DNA of 24,846 nucleotides. It comes from Actinomycetota bacterium. GTDB taxonomy: Bacteria > Actinomycetota > Geothermincolia > Fen-727 > Anoxymicrobiaceae. Positions 21,176 to 24,846 of this stretch are shown piece after piece (within the stretch, counting starts at the first letter, position 1; each line of letters opens with the position of its first letter). The DNA lies in the NCBI GenBank assembly GCA_016649525.1, contig JAENXM010000005.1:1-24846 (forward strand), read 5' to 3'. A program made the position numbers and the translations under genes. The notes beneath the pieces were generated by a model. It saw only the letters and a program-made list of their open reading frames with translations. It ran no database searches and was not told the DNA's origin.

Positions 21176-22203
21176 TGGCAGTGCAGGTGCTGGGTATCGA
21201 GACTTCGTGCGACGAGAGCTCCGCCTCGCTGGTGCGCGACGGCACGGGGCTTATCTCGAACGTCGTCGCCTCCCAGGTGGACCTGCACAGGGACTACGGG
21301 GGTGTCGTCCCCGAGATAGCGGCAAGGGCCCATGTCGAGTCGATCATCCCGGTCATCTCCGAGGCGCTTGCCGGGGTGGGCGAGCGCCCGGATCTCATAG
21401 CTGTGACTGTTGGGCCGGGCCTTGTGGGCTCGCTCGTGGTCGGAATATCCGTCGCCAAGGGACTTGCGTGGTCCTGGGACGTGCCGCTGGTCGCGGTGAA
21501 CCACCTGGAGGCGCATGCGATGGCTACCGTCCTCGAGAGCAATGCGCTTGAGTACCCGTTCCTCGCGCTAGTCGTCTCGGGAGGACACACGGTACTCGCA
21601 GAGGTCAGGGGCGTTGACGACATGGAGATAGTGGGGGAGACGCTCGACGACGCGCTGGGGGAAGCATACGACAAGGTGTCGATGTACCTCGGGCTCGGCT
21701 ATCCGGGAGGCCCGGCGATAGACCGGGTCTCGGCTGAAGGCAGGTCAGATGCCGTACCGTTCCCTCGCGCCATGATGAAGAGCGGCGACTTCAATTTCAG
21801 TTTGAGCGGGCTCAAGACCGCGGTGATACGATTCATGCAGAAGGCGAAGCGGGAAGGCGATGTACCGGCGACCGCCGACGTAGCCTCGTCCTTCCAGGCC
21901 GCCGCGCTCGAGGTCGTCGTTGTGAAGACTGTGGACGCGGCGCTCGAGAGGGGTCTACGCAAGGTCGTGATGGGCGGCGGTGTCGCATGTAACAGCGTCT
22001 TGAGGAGGTGGCTCGCCGAGGCCTGCGAGGAAAATGGGCTCGCCCTGGCGCAGCCGTCGCCGTCGCTCTGCACCGACAACGCGGCCATGGTCGCTTCACT
22101 GGGGTATTTTCGTTACAAGGCCGGGCACCGCTCCGGGCTTGAACTGGACGTCTATCCCAACCTGAGGCTCGGCGCGACGATCCCGCGCGGGCAGGAAGGC
22201 TGA
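21175..22203 (+). CDS. tsaD: tRNA N6-adenosine threonylcarbamoyltransferase TsaD
   Basis: The 342-residue product has the Kae1/Gcp signature: LGIETSCDESSASLV, AVTVGPGLVGSLVVG, NHLEAHAMA with the metal-binding histidines H110 and H114, VVSGGHTVL, GEAYDKVSMYLGLGYPGGPAID and SLCTDNAAMVA. It transfers the threonylcarbamoyl group to A37 of tRNA. ATG 21175 shares its A with the rimI stop (TGATG) and has AGGAAGG about 8 bases upstream; TTG 21172 is the alternative. Usually groES follows tsaD in actinobacteria; here glpK intervenes. Confidence 0.97.
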   Translation: MAVQVLGIETSCDESSASLVRDGTGLISNVVASQVDLHRDYGGVVPEIAARAHVESIIPVISEALAGVGERPDLIAVTVGPGLVGSLVVGISVAKGLAWSWDVPLVAVNHLEAHAMATVLESNALEYPFLALVVSGGHTVLAEVRGVDDMEIVGETLDDALGEAYDKVSMYLGLGYPGGPAIDRVSAEGRSDAVPFPRAMMKSGDFNFSLSGLKTAVIRFMQKAKREGDVPATADVASSFQAAALEVVVVKTVDAALERGLRKVVMGGGVACNSVLRRWLAEACEENGLALAQPSPSLCTDNAAMVASLGYFRYKAGHRSGLELDVYPNLRLGATIPRGQEG

Positions 22204-22217
22204 CAAGGGAGGTCCAC

Positions 22218-23717
22218 TTGAAGAAGTACGTCCTGGCGATGGACCAGGGGACTACCGGCTCGACATCGATGGTCTTCGACGTGAAAGGGGCGGTGCTCTC
22301 CAAGGTCAACGAGGAGTTCACCCAGTACTTCCCAGAGGAGGGATGGGTCGAGCACGAACCACTGGAAATCTGGGACTGCACGATGTCCACGGTCGAGAGG
22401 GCACTTGTGGATGCAGGTATTACAGCGAAGGACCTCGCCGCTATAGGCATAACGAACCAGAGGGAGACCTCCGTCTTCTGGCGGAAGGATACGCTCGAGC
22501 CGGTCGGAAGAGCGATAGTCTGGCAGTGCCGCCGCTCGGCAGGCGTCTGCGGCCGGTTTAAAGATGAGGGATTCGAGGAGGTTTTCAAGAGCTGCACCGG
22601 CCTCGTCCTCGACCCTTATTTCAGCGGGACGAAGATAACTTGGAAGCTTGAGAGCGATGCTGAATTCGCCCGTCAGGCTCGCGCCGGAGAGATCGCGTTC
22701 GGGACCGTCGATTCGTGGCTCCTCGCGAAGCTGACCGGGGGCAAGCTCCACGCCACCGACTACTCGAACGCCTCCAGGACGCTCATGTTCAACATAAACG
22801 AGCTAAAGTGGGACGAGCACCTGCTGGATATATTAGGCGTACCGGCGGGGATGCTTCCCGAGGTCCGGGATTCGAGCGGAGTGTTCGCGGAGACCGACCC
22901 GGATCGCTTTTCCGGCGCGGCGGTGCCGATCAGCGGGATAGCGGGGGATCAGCAGGCAGCTCTGTTCGGCCAGGCCTGCTATCATCCCGGCATGATGAAG
23001 AACACCTATGGTACCGGCAGTTTCCTGTTGATGAACACCGGTGAGGAGGCGGTATCATCGCGCTCCGGGATGCTGACCACTATCGCTTGGGGATACGGCG
23101 GCAAGGTGACGTACGCGCTCGAGGGCTCGATATTCGTGACGGGAGCAGCCATCCAGTGGCTGCGCGACGGCCTCGGTTTGATAAAGGACGCGGCGGAGAC
23201 CGGACCTCTCGCCGAGAAGGTGCCCGACACAGGCGGCGTTTACTTCGTGCCCGCACTCGTGGGTCTCGGCGCTCCTTACTGGGACCCATACGCGCGCGGC
23301 GCGATCATCGGGATAACGAGAGGGACATCTAAGGAGCAGGTCGTGCGCGCGACCGTCGAGGCGATGGCTTACCAGACCCGCGACGTGATGGACGCGATGG
23401 AAGCCGACTCCGGGATTAAGGTTTCCTCACTCAGGGTGGACGGCGGCGCCTCGGTCATGGATATACTCCTCCAGTTCCAGGCCGACCTGCTCGGCGTCGA
23501 GGTCCAGAGACCCATTGTCGCCGAGACGACCGCCCTGGGTGCCGCATACCTCGCCGGCCTCGCCGTCGGCTACTGGAAAAGTATCGACGAGATAGAGAAT
23601 ATCTGGCAGGCCGGAAGCACGTTTGAACCAACCGCCGGCCGTGGCGTGATGGAAGAGAAATACCTCGGCTGGAAAAAAGCGGTAGAGCGGACCGAGCACT
23701 GGGCCGAGCCCGATTAA
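22218..23717 (+). CDS. glpK: Glycerol kinase GlpK
   Basis: The 499-residue FGGY kinase has AMDQGTTGSTSMVFD, GITNQRETSVFW, QCRRS, VDSWLLAKLTGG, SNASRTLMFNI, GIAGDQQAALFGQACY, KNTYGTGSFLLMNTG, LEGSIFVTGAAIQWLRDGL and LRVDGGASVMDILLQFQADLLGVEVQRP. It phosphorylates glycerol to glycerol-3-phosphate. TTG 22218 has GGGAGGT 5 bases upstream, 14 bases after tsaD, so it may be transcribed with the t6A cluster. The loop that carries the HPr-phosphorylated histidine in Gram-positive GlpK (HFxG) reads DRFSG here, so PTS phosphorylation at that site is unlikely. No glpF or glpD is nearby. Confidence 0.97.
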   Translation: MKKYVLAMDQGTTGSTSMVFDVKGAVLSKVNEEFTQYFPEEGWVEHEPLEIWDCTMSTVERALVDAGITAKDLAAIGITNQRETSVFWRKDTLEPVGRAIVWQCRRSAGVCGRFKDEGFEEVFKSCTGLVLDPYFSGTKITWKLESDAEFARQARAGEIAFGTVDSWLLAKLTGGKLHATDYSNASRTLMFNINELKWDEHLLDILGVPAGMLPEVRDSSGVFAETDPDRFSGAAVPISGIAGDQQAALFGQACYHPGMMKNTYGTGSFLLMNTGEEAVSSRSGMLTTIAWGYGGKVTYALEGSIFVTGAAIQWLRDGLGLIKDAAETGPLAEKVPDTGGVYFVPALVGLGAPYWDPYARGAIIGITRGTSKEQVVRATVEAMAYQTRDVMDAMEADSGIKVSSLRVDGGASVMDILLQFQADLLGVEVQRPIVAETTALGAAYLAGLAVGYWKSIDEIENIWQAGSTFEPTAGRGVMEEKYLGWKKAVERTEHWAEPD

Positions 23718-23798
23718 TCCTCGCAAATGCTTAAAACAGTCTAAGAAAGCCAACAGAACTCTCAACAAAGTCGTGGCTTAGAATCTTGTCATACCTTA

Positions 23799-23826
23799 TT
23801 GATTTTTAATTTCAAATACATATAAT
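23799..23826 (+). promoter_or_regulatory. groESL promoter
   Basis: TTGATT (23799-23804, four of six) lies 16 bases from a perfect TATAAT (23821-23826) in an AT-rich stretch. Transcription should start near 23833, so the CIRCE element begins at about +9, where bound HrcA would block early elongation or promoter clearance. Confidence 0.7.
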
Positions 23827-23840
23827 TACTCGTGCGGAGA

Positions 23841-23867
23841 TTAGCACTCTCATATTTAGAGTGCTAA
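23841..23867. promoter_or_regulatory. CIRCE element (HrcA operator) upstream of groES
   Basis: TTAGCACTC (23841-23849), nine bases, then GAGTGCTAA (23859-23867) match the CIRCE consensus TTAGCACTC-N9-GAGTGCTAA at every position. CIRCE is bound by the HrcA repressor, whose activity needs GroEL, so the operon is under chaperonin-titrated heat-shock control. hrcA itself is not in the window. Confidence 0.97.
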
Positions 23868-23902
23868 TTCTCGACTAGAGACCAGAAAGAGGAGGGATGA
23901 AC

Positions 23903-24214
23903 ATGGATCTGGAGCCGTTGGGAGACCGGGTTATAGTTGAGCCCGGGGAAGGCCAGGATGTGACCGCGAGCGGTATTGTTATACCGGATACCGCGAAGGA
24001 GAAGCCCCAGGAAGGTAAGGTGCTTGCCGTAGGACCGGGCCGCTACGAGGAAGGCAAGCTTATTCCACTGGACGTGAAACCGGGGGATATCGTCATCTAC
24101 TCGAAGTACGGGGGTACGGAAGTCAAGGTGGGCAGCAAGGAATACCTGATACTGAGCGAGAGGGACATTCTTGCCAAGAAGAAGAAAAGCGCCACAAAGG
24201 CCAAGAAGAAGTAG
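23903..24214 (+). CDS. groES: Co-chaperonin GroES with lysine-rich C-terminal tail
   Basis: The 103-residue product has LEPLGDRVIVEPGE, the mobile-loop region TASGIVIPDTAKEKPQEGKVLAVGPGR and DIVIYSKYGGTEVKVGSKEYLILSERDILA. ATG 23903 is preferred because GGAGGG (23891-23896) is 6 bases upstream; ATG 23897 directly abuts that site. A normal GroES ends at about residue 91; here 12 extra residues, nine of them Ala/Lys-type (AKKKKSATKAKKK), form a strongly basic tail. GroES caps GroEL during ATP-driven folding. The operon has a CIRCE operator and groEL follows 29 bases downstream. Confidence 0.97.
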   Translation: MDLEPLGDRVIVEPGEGQDVTASGIVIPDTAKEKPQEGKVLAVGPGRYEEGKLIPLDVKPGDIVIYSKYGGTEVKVGSKEYLILSERDILAKKKKSATKAKKK

Positions 24215-24243
24215 CTAGAAAAGGGAATCAAGGAGGAGAAATA

Positions 24244-24846
24244 ATGGCAAAGATACTTGAATATGACGAGGAGGCGAGAAGGCACCTCGAGGCGGGCGTG
24301 ACACAGCTCGCCAACGCGGTCAGGGTAACGCTCGGCCCCAAGGGCCGCAACGTCGTCCTCGAGAAGAAGTTCGGCTCCCCGACGATCACCAACGACGGCG
24401 TGACGATCGCGCGCGAGGTCGACCTCGAGGACCCCTACGAGAACATGGGCGCCCAGCTCGCCAAGGAAGTCGCCACAAAGACGAACGATGTGGCCGGCGA
24501 CGGAACGACCACAGCGACAGTCCTCGCCCACGCTATGGTCAAGGAAGGCCTGCGGAACGTCGCGGCGGGCGCCAACCCGATGCAGATAAAGAGGGGCATC
24601 GAGAGGGCCGTGGAGCAGGTAGTGGATGACATCAAGAAGCGTTCCAAGGAGATCGAGACCAAGGACGAGATCGCCCGGGTCGCCGCGATATCCGCTGATT
24701 CGGACGAGGTCGGCGACATAATCGCCAACGCAATGGAGAAGGTCGGCAAGGACGGCGTCATCACCGTCGAGGAATCGCAGACTTTCGGCATGGAGTTCGA
24801 CGTCGTCGAGGGCCTGCAGTTCGACAAGGGCTACCTCTCCCCGTAC
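24244..24846 (+). CDS. groEL: 60-kDa chaperonin GroEL, N-terminal part (3'-truncated by window edge)
   Basis: 201 codons are open to the last base without a stop. The product MAKILEYDEEARRHLEAGVTQLANAVRVTLGPKGRNVVLEKKFGSPTITNDGVTIAREVDLEDPYENMGAQLAKEVATKTNDVAGDGTTTATVLAHAMVKEGLRNVAAGANP is the GroEL equatorial domain with its nucleotide-binding TLGPKGRN and the GDGTTT loop with catalytic Asp. The intermediate domain and start of the apical domain follow (DGVITVEESQTFGMEFDVVEGLQFDKGYLSPY). ATG 24244 has AGGAGGAG (24231-24238) upstream. It is the second gene of the CIRCE-controlled operon. The C-terminal tail, which separates GroEL paralogues, is outside the window. Confidence 0.98.
   Translation, partial: MAKILEYDEEARRHLEAGVTQLANAVRVTLGPKGRNVVLEKKFGSPTITNDGVTIAREVDLEDPYENMGAQLAKEVATKTNDVAGDGTTTATVLAHAMVKEGLRNVAAGANPMQIKRGIERAVEQVVDDIKKRSKEIETKDEIARVAAISADSDEVGDIIANAMEKVGKDGVITVEESQTFGMEFDVVEGLQFDKGYLSPY

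Overview
The window is a GC-rich, gene-dense bacterial chromosome segment. Its gene order rplM-rpsI-glmM-glmS-nnr-alr-tsaE-tsaB-rimI-tsaD-groES-groEL is the order I know from Actinomycetota such as Mycobacterium and Streptomyces. A HelY-type (Ski2-like) helicase, frequent TTG starts, a probable leaderless GTG gene and a CIRCE-controlled groESL operon fit the same picture. Extra genes between the conserved ones (zinc-ribbon membrane proteins, FmdB, nitroreductase, S58 peptidase, glpK) make me infer a deep-branching or uncultured actinobacterial lineage rather than a classic high-GC genus. No tRNA, rRNA, CRISPR, IS element or prophage gene was seen, and no gene-free stretch exceeds 300 bases.

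Layout. (1) 2-2870: the 3' two thirds of a HelY-like RNA helicase followed by truA; the truA stop codon lies inside a tandem GC-rich 18-bp repeat. (2) 2905-4966, minus strand: a lipoprotein M28 peptidase followed by a zinc-ribbon/TM/Ig-like protein. Divergent from them (5054-6184) is a membrane-anchored PASTA plus amidase_3 protein. The two units share an 87-bp intergenic region with back-to-back TATAAT boxes and an 8-bp inverted repeat between them, an apparently co-regulated envelope module. (3) 6260-7211: a consensus promoter, a leader hairpin with a T run, then rplM and rpsI. (4) 7327-11275: glmM, glmS and a zinc-ribbon multi-TM protein; the last gene ends inside a repeat element. (5) 11324-11919: a compositionally distinct Phd/YefM-RelE toxin-antitoxin module with a double palindromic operator, where many actinobacteria have acpS. 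(6) 12017-15683: nnr, a two-CBS protein, alr (apparent AUC start) and a BCAM0308/NMD3-like zinc-ribbon protein. (7) 15708-18880: an HD-domain protein with a decayed nucleotidyltransferase head, an S58 peptidase, a nitroreductase and an FmdB-like zinc ribbon. (8) 18896-22203: type-4 uracil-DNA glycosylase, then the tightly overlapping t6A set tsaE-tsaB-rimI-tsaD. (9) 22218-24846: glpK, then a promoter and perfect CIRCE operator driving groES and a truncated groEL.

Functionally the window joins translation (uL13, uS9, TruA, t6A synthesis), cell-wall precursor supply (GlmM and GlmS for UDP-GlcNAc, Alr for D-alanine) with wall remodelling (PASTA-amidase), and stress or repair functions (NAD(P)HX repair, uracil-DNA glycosylase, GroESL). 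The least ordinary observations are the AUC start of alr, the divergent envelope module with its shared operator, the HD protein with a lost DxD motif, the toxin-antitoxin operator, a GC-rich intergenic repeat family that supplies stop codons to two genes, a C-terminal beta-clamp-like motif on the uracil-DNA glycosylase and a lysine-rich tail on GroES.
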